Assembly (NCBI GenBank): GCA_964019135.1
Contig: OZ025258.1
Span: 35,808,126-35,872,125, forward strand
From: Arenicola marina
Lineage: Eukaryota > Annelida > Polychaeta > Arenicolidae
Length of the DNA stretch: 64,000 nucleotides
Reading direction: 5' to 3'
The notes below the pieces were generated by a model. The model worked only from the letters and a program-made list of their open reading frames with translations. It ran no database searches and was not told the origin of the DNA. The position numbers and the translations under genes are program-made. This document shows positions 48,301 through 55,800 of this stretch, in pieces; position 1 is the stretch's first letter; each line of letters begins with the position of its first letter.

Positions 48301-51142
48301 CGCTGTCTTGTTTCTGGTTAAATCTGAGCCACGCTGTATTGCTTCTGGTTAAGTCTGAGCCGCGCTGTCTTGTTTCTGGTTAAGTCTGAGCCGCGCTGTC
48401 CTGCTTCTGGTTAAGTCTGAACCACGCTGTCTTGTTTCTGGTTAAGTCTGAGCCGCGATGTATTGCTTCTGGTTAAGTCTGAGCCGCGCTGTCTTGTTTC
48501 TGGTTAAGTCTGAGCCGCGCTGTCCTGCTTCTGGTTAAGTCTGAACCACGCTGTCTTGTTTCTGGTTAAGTCTGAGCCGCGCTGTATTCATGTCGGAAAC
48601 CGTTCCAGAAGCACACGCCGCCGTCAGACTTGTTGAACTGATCACACTACGTGTATTTTCACTCATGAGTGAATATTAATTAACCACCATCTTGCCCCAC
48701 GCTCCTCGTCACTTGACCAGATGGCTGCGCCCCGGCCTCCACAACGACTCAGGCATGACGTACTACACGATCGACTTGCCCACAGGATACGTGCTGGACA
48801 GGGATGAGAAGGAGCGCATCTACCGGGCAGGGATCCCAGGCCTCCAGAGAGTGGTCCACGAGGAGGGCAGCAGCCTCTACTTTATCTTCGCATATGTGAG
48901 ACCTAGATCTGTATTTATTTTTCAAAACCAGGACAAGTGTCGAAGATTTAGGCATTGATTTATATATTAATTGATATGCATATCCGTTCTGCGTCATCCT
49001 TATATACATTATTATTTATGGTTATAGCCTTTAAGTAGCATATATATATTGATGATATCATCTGCTGACGGCGCATTCGAATAAGAGTGGCCCAATACTA
49101 TGCAACCCTTACATGGGCGTGTCCAGGGGGGTGGGGGCACAAGGGGCACGCGCCCGCCCTTTCAGACCCTAAGGGATATATGTACTCCCCTCTGTCAAAT
49201 GCTATGCCCCCTAGCTTCTCCTTACATATAACAATGAACGCATCAAGCTTCGTAGTTTATGTGTTCTTTTTTTATCTTACCAATGATTATAAAGTGTGTA
49301 AATAGTACGTAACGTGCAATACGGTCACCTACGTCTCAGGCTTTTACATGCATTTTTTCATGTGTTTGAGAAACAAATTATTGTGTCCATCCTTTCAAGA
49401 ATGCCTGCACACATGTATGACCATTATGTCGTCATAATGAATACGAAAAAACCGGCGCATGTATGCTACCTTAGACCAATCAAGACATTCATTTCGGTGC
49501 CGAATTCCGTAGAAACCGCACATAACGTTGGTGCTATGTCGTGAAGGAATAACCCAGGTGATATACAAGTACAAATGTTTACCTTCTACGCACGGGTGCC
49601 TTTAAGTTACTCAGCCAACAGAGCGCATTAATTCTACCATGTGGCACACGCATGCCATTCGACAATGGAAAGAACAAAAGCTAGCGAGCGTTATCGATTG
49701 GAGGATTGCCTTCTGTTATCTCCTTCATCCTTATAACACTGTGTTTTAGCTGTGTGTTTGTTGCAGATGACCACGGATGAAGTGTGCATTCAGTTCAAGG
49801 CGCGACGCTGGTATCCAGTGGCCAACACCTCTATTAACCACTACATCGGCATTATCGAATACAGCGAGCCATGTAGGTGTAGGACAGCATATGTCCAAAC
49901 AAATCACAATTCCCACCAGGTTAGCATAGGAGCAGACACCCTACACGAACTACACTACGGACGATAATAAGTGACACATGTTTGCCATTCTTAAAACGTG
50001 GATGATCAGACGACCAAAAACAGTCAAAAATGTGGAAAGGGTATATTTTGTCCGTATGGCGCAAGCAAGATATATCAATAGAGTGCGCTAGTAAAAGAAC
50101 ATGCTAATAATGACAATATTTGACACACGGTAGGCCTACGTACATCTGGTGTTGAAAGGTTTCTTTCCTGGGTAGGCCTACTAGGAAATCGATATTTTTT
50201 AACATGAAGACATACATCGCAAATATTGTTGTGTTTTACACTACTTTAGGGGGGTCACAATGCCCTAGCCAAAGTAGTGTAGTTCATATACCTCAGGGGG
50301 GACTATTCCCAGGCCAAGGGGTGCCGTCAGTGTACTTGTCAGCAGGGGTTGTAAATACATCCGCCTTTGTTCGTCACGAGTCTTCATCTGTTTTCTCCTC
50401 GTTCAGCTTCAGTGCACTGGGGTTGTTGTTGGTTACGGCTTAGGCTGTTCCGGTTGTAAATTAACGATTACCGTTGGGGGCGCAATTATGACTCATTAAC
50501 AATAATGAGCTTTAGTTACTGCCGATTCAGCTCTAGACTACAGGGTGTATGGGCTGTTCCATGTGTAAGTTCGTGGCTGTCGTCAGGTGGCGTTACTACA
50601 ATTCGGTAGGGTTTGATGATCTATTAATTGTTTAATAAGAGAACATTAGCATTCACAACAATATATATGATTTTATTTGACCTTGATGTCCCATCAGTTT
50701 GTACAAAAGTACAAAGGGATTGCAGAAGTAAATCAGTTAAACATCGCAACTATACACACGCACACAAACATGGAACAGAAAATTACAACCGAATAACGTA
50801 GGCCTACGTTATGTGCTAACTATATCCAAATTCTGACAATTCTTGGAAATAAACATGGAAATGTTTGGCGACTGCAGTAACACTATTTCATCTGTTGCAG
50901 ATTACTACATGACGACGGGGTACACAACTTACACCCTGTTTAACTTGGATTTGTGCCAAGTGTGTGGGTCATTCCAGTGCCCCTTCTGTCCTTGGTACAA
51001 TGCAGCGCCACCTGGTGTCATGGCGTCATTCATCCTCGTCCTAGTTTCCATGGCGACGGCAGCAGTCTTCACGCTCAAATGTCATGTACTTCGATTCTTG
51101 AGTTTCAATCGCGCTATTTGCGACCTTCCCAATAAACAATGA
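16724..51142 (+). CDS. Mcr-like thioester/alpha-2-macroglobulin family membrane protein, 36 exons
   Basis: Exons read by eye: 16724-16884, 18127-18310, 22096-22264, 22457-22530, 22814-22865, 23235-23308, 23809-23848, 26846-26930, 27333-27438, 28096-28320, 28927-29115, 29514-29618, 29970-30032, 30640-30825, 31512-31661, 32082-32222, 33266-33314, 33703-33825, 34352-34457, 34952-35099, 35557-35670, 36621-36737, 37344-37490, 38012-38183, 38514-38702, 38961-39039, 40803-40983, 41621-41719, 42197-42371, 42708-42943, 43580-43741, 45485-45547, 45817-45950, 48721-48895, 49767-49872, 50901-51142. Every junction keeps phase and the sum is 4821 nt (1606 aa plus stop), a usual TEP length. Domain order: signal peptide, MG1-MG6, LDLa (about 689-726), A2M, degenerate thioester domain (about 990-1330), receptor-binding domain (about 1433-1525), Cys knuckle, transmembrane segment. 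Family assignment is firm. Orthology to Drosophila Mcr is inferred from the LDLa module plus lost thioester. Introns are GT-AG except intron 4 (GC-AG); the exon 15 donor is the least certain boundary. Likely role: extracellular, membrane-anchored, non-covalent; an immune or junctional role is inference. Confidence -1.
17012..18095. repeat. 26/27-bp minisatellite filling intron 1
   Basis: About 40 units of GTCAGTGTAGTTCATGTAAT plus GTACAAG (27 bp) or GTACAG (26 bp). Each unit contains an AAG|GTCAGT or CAG|GTCAGT donor-like string. The first part is pure 27-bp units, so frames stay open on both strands and give repetitive ORFs of 127-175 codons that are not genes. The array stops only about 30 bp before exon 2. 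Confidence -1.
18335..18600 (+). repeat. Dispersed repeat family (CTCAGGCATCAAGG), copy 1
   Basis: Starts TAATACATTGCTGGGTT, just after exon 2, includes CTCTATGAACGCGCATTTTC, TCTTTTTCATCA and CTCAGGCATCAAGG, and is followed by a poly-C tract. Two more copies in the same orientation lie near 59990-60260 and 61990-62232. No coding capacity; family unknown to me, probably a non-autonomous element. Confidence -1.
18945..19945. repeat. 31-bp minisatellite with CTAAC in each unit, intron 2
   Basis: About 32 units of TTATATGCTGATGATCCCTA plus TGGCTAACCTG. Almost every unit carries GGCTAAC, a good match to a branch-point consensus. A block of about 213 bp (from 19328) is repeated at about 19541, showing higher-order duplication. 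It abuts the 62-bp array directly; 62 is twice 31, but the units are unrelated in sequence. Confidence -1.
19961..22095. repeat. 62-bp 'mirage' array repeating the intron 2/exon 3 junction
   Basis: About 34 tandem units, each containing CTCTGTCTCTGACCCCCAG followed by GTTCCCACGGGTACCCAGGA. The real exon 3 starts after CTGTCTGACCCCCAG with GTGCCCACGGGTGCCCAGG, so each unit is a copy of the 3' splice site plus the first roughly 27 exon bases. Each also has TATAAC about 34 nt before the AG and a pyrimidine tract. The outermost units share CTCTGCCCCTGTCTG. Minus-strand ORFs of about 500 codons arise because three units equal 62 codons; they are not genes. Confidence -1.
22096..27438 (+). CDS. Exons 3-9: MG1 end, MG2 and MG3 start
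   Basis: Exon 3 ends in SLFIQTDQPVYYPPQT, the canonical MG2 entry (compare FIQTDKPIYKPG in the family). Exons 4-5 read MIYLKDARGIRVRRWW, the usual 'I-x-D-x-G-x-R-V' turn. Exon 6 carries NVGTWHIELDAF. Exons 7-8 join to FEVRWYFRRFEVNV, matching the FEV-x-x-Y-x-L-P-x-FEV signature that opens MG3. Exon 9 continues SYKPATGNATISLRC. Exon 4 ends at a GC donor (AAG|GCAAGC, 22530). Exon 3's acceptor is the last of a long tandem series of near-identical acceptors. Confidence -1.
23566..23712. repeat. Short minisatellite, intron 6
   Basis: Four degenerate units beginning TTTGTCAGCATAATATATTA, about 35-40 bp each, AT-rich, a little upstream of exon 7. Confidence -1.
23974..24310. repeat. About 50-bp minisatellite, intron 7
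   Basis: Six to seven units of TGTAGCGTGCCGAGTGTGTG plus TGGCCAAATCCCACCGCTGC plus CACCAAAT; two variant units carry CTAACTTGTATCGCTG instead. No function apparent. Confidence -1.
24603..25245. repeat. 38-bp minisatellite with trimeric higher-order pattern, intron 7
   Basis: About 17 units of TAAAAGAGGTGCGCGGGCGT plus TGCGCTAAGAGAAGAGGG. The unit ends alternate as GAGAAGAGGG, GAGAAGAGGG, GAAGAGAGGG, so the array was amplified mainly as a 114-bp trimer. A poly-C tract follows at 25287-25317. Confidence -1.
25605..26350 (+). mobile_element. Non-LTR retrotransposon (LINE), 3' fragment
   Basis: Encodes the C-terminal part of a LINE reverse-transcriptase polyprotein: NKFCYLGSTVTDNLSLDEEI, RIGKAATMFGRLNKRAW, then RLRWLGNVHRMQD and GRPKLRFKDVCKRDMKAFGI, with a C-terminal C2H2-type finger CDDCGKLC ... 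H-x3-C near 26205-26280. At least two frame breaks and an internal deletion (between about 25830 and 25860) make it dead. 5' truncated, as usual for LINEs. The clade is not resolved from this fragment. It lies in intron 7. Confidence -1.
26640..26820 (+). mobile_element. Second LINE 3' tail, same family
   Basis: Repeats the zinc-finger end and 3' UTR of the LINE at 26195-26350 (GACTGCGGTAAGCTCTGTCG; CGTAAATGCCGCGTTACGAA; GACGGACGGATGCCAACAA). It is a separate, shorter insertion or a local duplication, ending 25 bp before exon 8. Confidence -1.
28096..33314 (+). CDS. Exons 10-17: MG3-MG6 region
   Basis: Eight exons, all phase 0 until exon 17 ends in phase 1. They encode beta-rich macroglobulin repeats, for example LFLEAWMYDWEF in exon 10, SQQKTFSVALSRNMVPRAHV in exon 14 (the MG5/MG6 strand that ends in VYALVEGEV) and SGVLAITDMRVAF in exon 17, which matches the 'AG-L-x-x-L-T-D' strand preceding the variable region in TEPs. 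Exon 15 is acidic and tryptophan-rich (WEWWRRG); its donor AAG|GTCCGC is weak but gives the only natural in-phase join to exon 16. Exon 16 (LWQYDEPNESP, then a Tyr-rich run) has no clear family match and may be the bait-like variable segment. Confidence -1.
29299..29500 (+). mobile_element. tRNA-derived SINE, copy 2 (degenerate), intron 11
   Basis: A degenerate tRNA-like head (GCCGTAGCCAATTAGGGTTA) is followed by CACATGTCTTCTTCGCAAAG and GTTACCCCCGGAGACAT, the body shared with the copies at 13930 and 41108. The B-box is no longer clear. It ends close to exon 12 (29514). Confidence -1.
32230..32550. repeat. 52-bp minisatellite abutting the exon 16 donor
   Basis: About six units of TGTACGAGGGGTGGAGGGCA plus ATCAAACAGGCTCAAACCGT plus GATGGCAGATTG. 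The first unit starts within about 10 bp of the exon 16 donor (TGG|GTGAGG); GGGGTGGAGG in the unit loosely resembles that donor. Confidence -1.
33703..34457 (+). CDS. Exons 18-19: LDL-receptor class A module
   Basis: Exon 18 encodes a complete LDLa module: six cysteines in the pattern C-x8-C-x4-C-x6-C-x5-C-x8-C, the last cysteine being split between exons 18 and 19. The calcium-binding acidic cluster is present (DCPDGYDEAAC). LDLa modules bind calcium and ligands. In the TEP family an LDLa in this central position is, from memory, a mark of the Mcr group; C3, A2M and CD109 lack it there. Exon 19 then gives a proline-rich linker (PPKPRPPNID) and the start of the next region. Confidence -1.
34228..34312. 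repeat. 31-bp repeat of a polypyrimidine segment, intron 18
   Basis: Two to three units of CATTGTTTTCCTATAAATTA plus CTGCATTTTCT. The true acceptor of exon 19 is preceded by CATTGTTTTCTTCTCGCTGC, so the unit resembles the pyrimidine tract of its own intron end about 40 bp downstream. Confidence -1.
34815..34928 (+). mobile_element. hAT-like MITE end, intron 19
   Basis: A poly-C tract followed by TGGATCCGCCCCTG, the same right end as the MITE at 37710-37855. No matching left end was found, so it is partial. It finishes 23 bp before exon 20. Confidence -1.
34952..38183 (+). CDS. Exons 20-24: A2M domain and CUB-like region
   Basis: Exon 20 contains LGQTEMKLDVPQSYNLFSLH and GLTLADTVVL; exon 21 reads RWFFINCEAPSAITRGEQ, the strongly conserved 'F-x-x-P-x-x-x-x-RGE' core of the A2M domain, followed by CALFNLW, where most members have a valine-rich strand. 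Exons 22-24 carry the beta strands that flank the thioester domain and end in ELSYIPGSAYAQLSVYGD, matching the 'S-I-x-GD' lead-in to the thioester domain. Exon 20 begins 23 bp after the end of a hAT-like MITE. Confidence -1.
35380..35525. repeat. AT-rich short tandem repeat, intron 20
   Basis: Three to four degenerate units of ATATAAAATACTTCTACAAA plus TATATTAAT, ending about 30 bp before exon 21. Confidence -1.
37048..37290. repeat. 29-bp minisatellite of acceptor-like units, intron 22
   Basis: About eight units of GACATCATGTCAATTTTGTA plus TTTTTTGTA. Each unit join gives TTTTTTGTAG|ACATC, a pyrimidine run followed by AG. The array ends about 55 bp before the true acceptor of exon 23 (CCCTCAG at 37343). 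Confidence -1.
37710..37855. mobile_element. hAT-like MITE, 146 bp, intron 23
   Basis: Inverted ends CAGGGTCGGATCCA and TGGATCCGCCCCTG (most positions complementary), with TGCGTAA present at both flanks. It contains a poly-C tract. Too short to code. A related half-end lies at 34915-34928 and a related left end near 30865 (CAGACCCGGATCCAGAGGGG). Confidence -1.
38514..43741 (+). CDS. Exons 25-31: thioester domain with the thioester motif lost
   Basis: The alpha-helical thioester domain is recognisable throughout: GDVVAPGF, DFAYNLALMRYLF, CLWLTSFVLDTLHD (compare TWLTAFVLK), repeated paired-helix segments, and DTILGVKALTEF (compare QDTVVALQALAEFA). At the expected thioester the protein reads LPHNTAQGYM instead of LPxGCGEQxM (residues 1014-1023; codons for the five core positions at 38582-38596). 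By ungapped alignment the reactive Cys is Thr1018 and the Gln is Gly1021, so no internal thioester can form. The reading frame around it is intact, so the loss is ancestral rather than a recent decay. Confidence -1.
39020..39275. repeat. 28-bp 'mirage' array repeating the exon 26 donor
   Basis: About eight units of AAGGTGATATGTCTCTTGTG plus AGTGTCAA. The real exon 26 end reads GACATGTCTCTG|GTTAGTGTTAA, and the units read GATATGTCTCTT|GTGAGTGTCAA. The first units are degenerate and merge with the true junction; later ones are nearly identical, typical of local amplification. Confidence -1.
41108..41370 (+). mobile_element. tRNA-derived SINE, copy 3 (best preserved), intron 27
   Basis: Head with A-box-like GATAGCAGAGTGG and B-box GGTTCGAGCCC (41190-41200), then the body CAGGATAAAGATCCCATGTC, TTCTTCGCAAAGAGTAGGG and a tail ending near GACATGGAA. 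Shares head and body with copy 1 and body with copy 2. Transcription would be by RNA polymerase III if active. Confidence -1.
42062..42170. repeat. 9-bp repeat CTAATGCCA just upstream of exon 29
   Basis: About a dozen units of CTAATGCCA or CTAATGCCG; CTAAT fits a branch-point consensus. Degenerate units extend from about 41995 to 42180. The true acceptor lies at 42196. Confidence -1.
43866..44985. repeat. 54-56-bp minisatellite, intron 31
   Basis: About 20 units of AGTCTCTCAGACCTAGACTA plus CCGTAGAACCCGCCGTTGCG plus TGTTTATGCGGTGTGC, with one class missing two bases (GAACCGTCG). A lone unit occurs 2 kb away at 46961-47010 in intron 33, so the unit also exists as a dispersed sequence. Confidence -1.
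45485..49872 (+). CDS. Exons 32-35: A2M receptor-binding domain
   Basis: Exon 32 gives the glycine-containing strand GTGYAVIS. Exon 34 reads SGMTYYTIDLPTGYVLDRDE, the receptor-binding-domain signature (compare 'SGM-x-x-x-x-x-LPSGF'), and FIFAY. Exon 35 reads EVCIQFKARRWYPVANTSIN and IIEYSEP, the final strands ('C-x-x-F ... V-x-D-Y-Y-x-P'). The paralogous exon at 1545-1653 aligns closely with exon 35. Intron 33, between exons 33 and 34, contains a 31-bp minisatellite of about 1.3 kb, a perfect palindrome and a tRNA-like SINE head. Confidence -1.
46478..46516. repeat. Perfect 39-bp palindrome, intron 33
   Basis: AGGAATACCTTAGAAGACA and its exact reverse complement are separated by a single C. 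Similarity of the arms continues imperfectly about 13 bp further out, ending GTAT/ATAC. Probably the core of a palindromic MITE; it could form a hairpin in the pre-mRNA. Confidence -1.
46596..46682 (-). mobile_element. tRNA-like SINE head, intron 33
   Basis: On the - strand TTGGTTGGAAGAGCGGCTGA and a B-box-like GCGTTCAATTCCCG are spaced as in a tRNA. A true tRNA cloverleaf with a paired acceptor stem is not evident, so a SINE head is more likely. It differs from the three-copy SINE family. Confidence -1.
46740..46900. repeat. GTAATCG-rich stretch, intron 33
   Basis: Repeated GTAATCGTAATCGATTAC and GTAATCATGATTAC in both orientations, preceded by CAGGGTTCATTTATC. Such sequence is common in subterminal regions of hAT-type elements; no second end was identified. 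Confidence -1.
47277..48590. repeat. 31-bp minisatellite, intron 33
   Basis: About 42 units of GTCTGAGCCGCGCTGTCTTG plus TTTCTGGTTAA, with interspersed variants (ACGCTGTCCTGC). It ends about 130 bp before exon 34. Blocks of several units recur in the same order, showing higher-order amplification. Confidence -1.
50901..51142 (+). CDS. Exon 36: four-Cys knuckle and C-terminal transmembrane anchor
   Basis: The final exon (79 aa) begins in phase 1 after TTGCAG. It contains a compact cysteine motif C-x2-C-GSFQ-C-x2-C followed by PWYNAAPP, then a hydrophobic stretch of about 18-20 residues (SFILVLVSMATAAVF) and a short basic tail (LKCHVLRFL). This predicts a type I membrane protein with the cysteine knuckle just outside the membrane. 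The same motif and a hydrophobic tail are conserved in the paralogue's last exon (2440-2657). I do not recognise the knuckle as a named domain. Confidence -1.
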
Positions 51143-51491
51143 AGGGGCATCATAACTAAGTATGGAAATAATCTTCTTGTATGTTGGATCCTCAACGTGC
51201 AGCTACAATTAGTTATAGGGGGCTAACAGGATATGGACCTTGACATTGAGGGAATGCGCTGTATATAATACCAGTAATCGCAATCTGCTAATAGTTAAAC
51301 CGATTAAAATAATTCCAAGACATCGACGGTTACTTATTCTATTATGCAGTCTCGTTTGGGCAGTTTAGACGAGATACTTGTGACATGTATAGTCACAGAC
51401 GTGTTCTGCTGTGTAACGGTATATAAATTTACATATGTTTGAGAGATTTATCACTATGGTTGTGTAAATGACATGCTATTTTGATAATAAA
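51131..51491 (+). terminator. Poly(A) signals of the TEP-like gene
   Basis: AATAAA occurs at 51131-51136, overlapping the last codons before the stop, and at 51486-51491, about 345 bp after it. The second is the more natural site. The 3' UTR up to there is AT-rich and contains nothing else recognised. Confidence -1.
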
Positions 51492-51821
51492 AAGCATAAT
51501 ATGGGAAATTCGTAGTTATATTGATTCTTTCGTTTGCAATTTAAATCCCTGGATATGGGGGTCCATTAAACTATATTCCAGATTCGAGACCATGTAAAAT
51601 ATACGCTTTAGAGCGATATATCATGTTTTGTTTTAAGAACATTAACGGACAAGGCCCACTGCTATTCGTTCCTGGTTGCTACTAACTACCAACCTTGCAA
51701 GTTTACAGTACACGGGTGGGGGAATGAGTTTCCTACATTTGCATACTCTACTAATATTTTTGTTTCTACTTGAACAAATTGGATCCTAGAGAGAGAAGAT
51801 GGCAATACAAAGTACAAATAG

Positions 51822-52711
51822 TGTAGCTTTTGCTACAGGATGTCGTAGAGTCCAGCGAAAATAATCACGCACTTATGCCTAAGGTTTATAGTTTATTACA
51901 AAAAAAAAAATAATTATCAGTTCATGCGAAGACAGATGAGGCGAAGCGACGACAAGTGAGACGAAGCGAAGAGTGAAGAGCTGAAGTGGGCTGAAGTGGG
52001 TTGAAGTAGGTTGAAGTAGGTTGAGGTGGGTTGTAGTTGGAGACTGAAGGGTCGAAGTGGGGTGAAGAGAAGTGAAGCAAATGCCAATGAAGTGAAGTGG
52101 TTCTATCTGTCAAAGAAATTACTAAATTTTGGAAATAAATTCTAAAATATTTAAGTTGTCATAAACTATCAAATAATATTACATTGTAGCATGTCACAAA
52201 ATTTACTTAATTAATACTTAATTATCCAAAACGGGCTGTCACATACACACAAAATAGTCAACCACAACAACAAAAAATGGCTACAGAAAAAACAGCCAAA
52301 TTACACAAATAAGTATCAGAAATATCTAAATTATAAAAAATGACAGGCTGTCATTTTACTATAGCGATACCAAACAACTATGCAAGAAAACCCTCATTAA
52401 ATGCCTATAAACAAAGTTTAATACTCACTACGCTGGGGTGTTAAAGTGGTAGAAAATGTCAAATGCTTGTCAGATTACTGTGACTGTGTTGTCTTGTCAA
52501 TGACTTGTAAAAAACCAACTCAACCGGAAACGAGAGAACGAGACCAGTACAAAAAAACCGAAAAGTTTTACGAGAACACCCATGAGCCTCCGGAACAAAT
52601 AGTGGTGACATCTATGGAATAATGAGGGACTTAACAGGAGATAAACATAATTAGCTACGTTATGATATGATATGACGTAATGATACGTTGCAGTTGATTC
52701 TGTCCGTAACA
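51822..52711 (-). repeat. BEL/Pao 3' LTR
   Basis: 890 bp, TG...CA ends, uninterrupted copy of the LTR. It begins about 680 bp beyond the stop codon of the TEP-like gene and faces the opposite way. Confidence -1.
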
Positions 52712-52834
52712 TCCCGGCCCCTAAGGCACATCTCCAAAATGGCATTACAACAATACATATAGGACAGAATTATACATTTCCAATAACGACTTGAACAGAT
52801 TCATACAAATGTCTTTCAGCAATAGCAAGGAAAG

Positions 52835-55800
52835 TCAATTCAACGAGGTTGTTGTTGCAGTTGTCGCTTCCAGGAGGCAAATCTTGTCGGTAGGCCTGTC
52901 GTAGAGTCCCGTGTGAGTCTTCACTTGGACCGACCTCACATGTCCGTCTCTGCCAGGGTAGACAGCGACGATTAGCCCAAGCGGCCACTGGTACCGCGGT
53001 GTGTTCTCATACTTGACGAGAACGAGGTCGCCACAACGCAAGTCACGTTGTGGCTTTAGCCACTTCTGGCGTGCTTGCAGTGAAGGCAGATATTCTTTCA
53101 GCCAACGTTGCCAGAAGATGTCAGCCAAATGCTGTATCTGGCGCCATCTTCTACGGTAGAGGTCTTGTTTGACGAAGTTCCCAGGCGGTAATGTAGGACC
53201 CGAGCGTAGGAGTAGCAGATGATTTGGTGTGAGTGGTGACAAATCACGTGAGTCGTCCGACAACTTCGTGATTGGACGGCTATTGACGATGCCTTCAACG
53301 ACACACAACAGGGTGACCAGCCCTTCGTCGTCCAGCACCTGGTGGTTCAGCAAGCTGCTGAGAACGGAGCGCACCGTTCGTATCTGGCGTTCCCAGACAC
53401 CGCCCATGTGCGACGCTCCTGGCGGATTGAATATCCATTGGACTTCCCGCTGCCGTAGATAGCTGTCAATCGCTGTCTGGTTCCATTCCTTTATGGCTTT
53501 ACGCAACTCGCGCTGCCCACCAACGAGGTTGGTGCCATTGTCAGAGCGTATTTCTGTAGGTTGGCCACGACGACTGATGAAACGCTGGAGCGCGTTGATG
53601 AACGAGTCTGTCTCCATGGTATGACAGACTTCGAGATGGATCGCTCGCGTTGCGAGGCAGGTGAAGAGGCATCCGTATCTCTTCAGCTGACTTCTGGCCC
53701 GCTTGACCATGAACGGTCCGAAGAAATCCACCCCCACCATGGAGAACGGTGGTAAGCCAGGTGTCACCCGGTCCTCGGGTAGGTCGGCCATACACTGTGA
53801 TTCTGGAGGGGCTTTCCTCTTGCGACATGGAATACACTTATAGATGACACGTTTTACAGCAGATCGACCTTTGACGATCCAAAATCGCTGCCGAAGCTCA
53901 GCGAGGACGTGTTCAACTCCACGATGTCCGGTGATGTCATGATAGTGCCTTATAATCAGGTCGACTATCGGATGGCGATATGGCAAGATCCAAGAATGTC
54001 TCACCTCGTCAGCGAGAGTAGCGTTCTCCAGCCGCCCGCCAACACACAGTAGTCCTTCGACGGAAGTAATCGGTGTCAATCGACGAAAACAGCTAGCCTT
54101 GAGCTGTGCGTCATCAATACTTGTCTTTTGAACGTACTTTATAATCTCCCGTTCCGCTGATTTCAGCTCCGAAACCTTGAGTGATCCACTCGAAACAAGG
54201 TCTCTATCACCTGTGGCTTTGCATCGAAGAAGCGCTTTACCACGCAGAATCCAAGCGATAGCCTTCTTGAGCTTATACCAGTCAGAATGCCTCTTGAAGA
54301 TTTCCTCAATGACGTCTGGTTTTGTGTCAGTTTGTATGCCATACACTTGTAGCTCTCCTTTGACCTCAGCATCACAAGAGAGTGTGCGATTTCCGAAGTC
54401 AGGTTGGGCGGGCCAGGTAGATTCATCCTGCCACAGGAAACCCGGTCCACGTAGCCATCTGTCACTGTTGATCAGTTCTTGCGCTGCAAGGCCTCGTGAG
54501 ACGTCATCTGCAGGATTCAATCCAGATTCCACGTACCTCCATTGCGCAGGGGTTGAGTGGTCCAATATTCGAGAGATGCGATTGGCCACAAAGGTGTGGA
54601 AGCGTTTGTCTTCATTTCGAAGGTACTGGAGAACAATCATGCTATCACACCAGTACATGGTCTGCAAATGTGGGTACTGCAAATGTTCTCGCATCAACTC
54701 ATCCAGCTTGACTGACACGATGGCGGCCATCAGTTCTAGGCGTGGAATCGTGGTTGTCTTCATTGGTGCCAGTTTTGCTTTGGCCATCAGTTGAGAACAA
54801 TGTATCTCTCCCTTGTTATCAACGAGTCGCAGGTAAGTAATAGCTCCATATCCCTTCTCCGAAGCGTCCGAGAAGTGATGTAACTGGACCGAAGTTATGG
54901 TTCCGAAGCCAGGTGGTTTGACGCAGCGTGGTATGGTCAAGTCGCGTAGCAGTGGCAGATCTGCTAACCACCGGCCCCATTGCTCAGCTAAGTCGTCTGG
55001 CATGGGATCATCCCATCCCACTTTCGTTCTGCACAGACGCTGAAACAGCATTTTCGCCGTCAAGACAAATGGGCATGCGTAACCCAAGGGGTCGTAGACG
55101 GAGCTCACGATACTCAATAGACCACGTCGGGTAAGAGGCTTTACTTTGACATGGACGTCAAAACCCAATGTGTCATCTTCTACACGCCACAACACTCCCA
55201 GAGCTCTCTCCGCAGGCAAAAGCTCCCGATCCAGATCGAGTGACTTGACTTCTTTCGCCCGCTCAGACTCTGGTACAGTGCGAAGTACATCACGCGAGTT
55301 GCTGACCCACTTAGTCAGGCGGAATCCACCCTTAGCCAGTAACTCACGCAACTGTTGCACGAGGTGCACGCCATGCAGCACATCCGGAACGGACTTCAGG
55401 CAATCATCCACGTAGAAACTTTTGTCGACAGTGGCTACAGTGTCAGCACTGTAGTCTGAGGCATAGTCAGATGCCGTACGCTTCAGCGCGTAGTTGGCGC
55501 AGCTGGGGCTCCAAACCCCGCCGAACAGATGCGCAGTCATCCTATAAACCGTTGCTGGTCTTGACGGGTCGTCATCTGTCCACCACAGAAAGCGAAGAAC
55601 ATCTCGGTCTGGCGTGTTCACTAACACTTGGTGAAACATGCCTTCGATATCAGCCATGAAAGCTATGGGTTCTTCTCTGAAATGCAGCAGAACGCCGACG
55701 AGCTTGTTTGCGAGATCTGGTCCCTGGTGTACCATGTCATTGAGTGAAGTACCACAATACTTAGCGGCGCAATCAAACACTAATCGTACCTTGTCTGGTT

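Noticed and set aside
54177-54794. Plus-strand ORFs opposite the retroelement pol
   Set aside because: Shadows of the - strand polyprotein; no independent domain.
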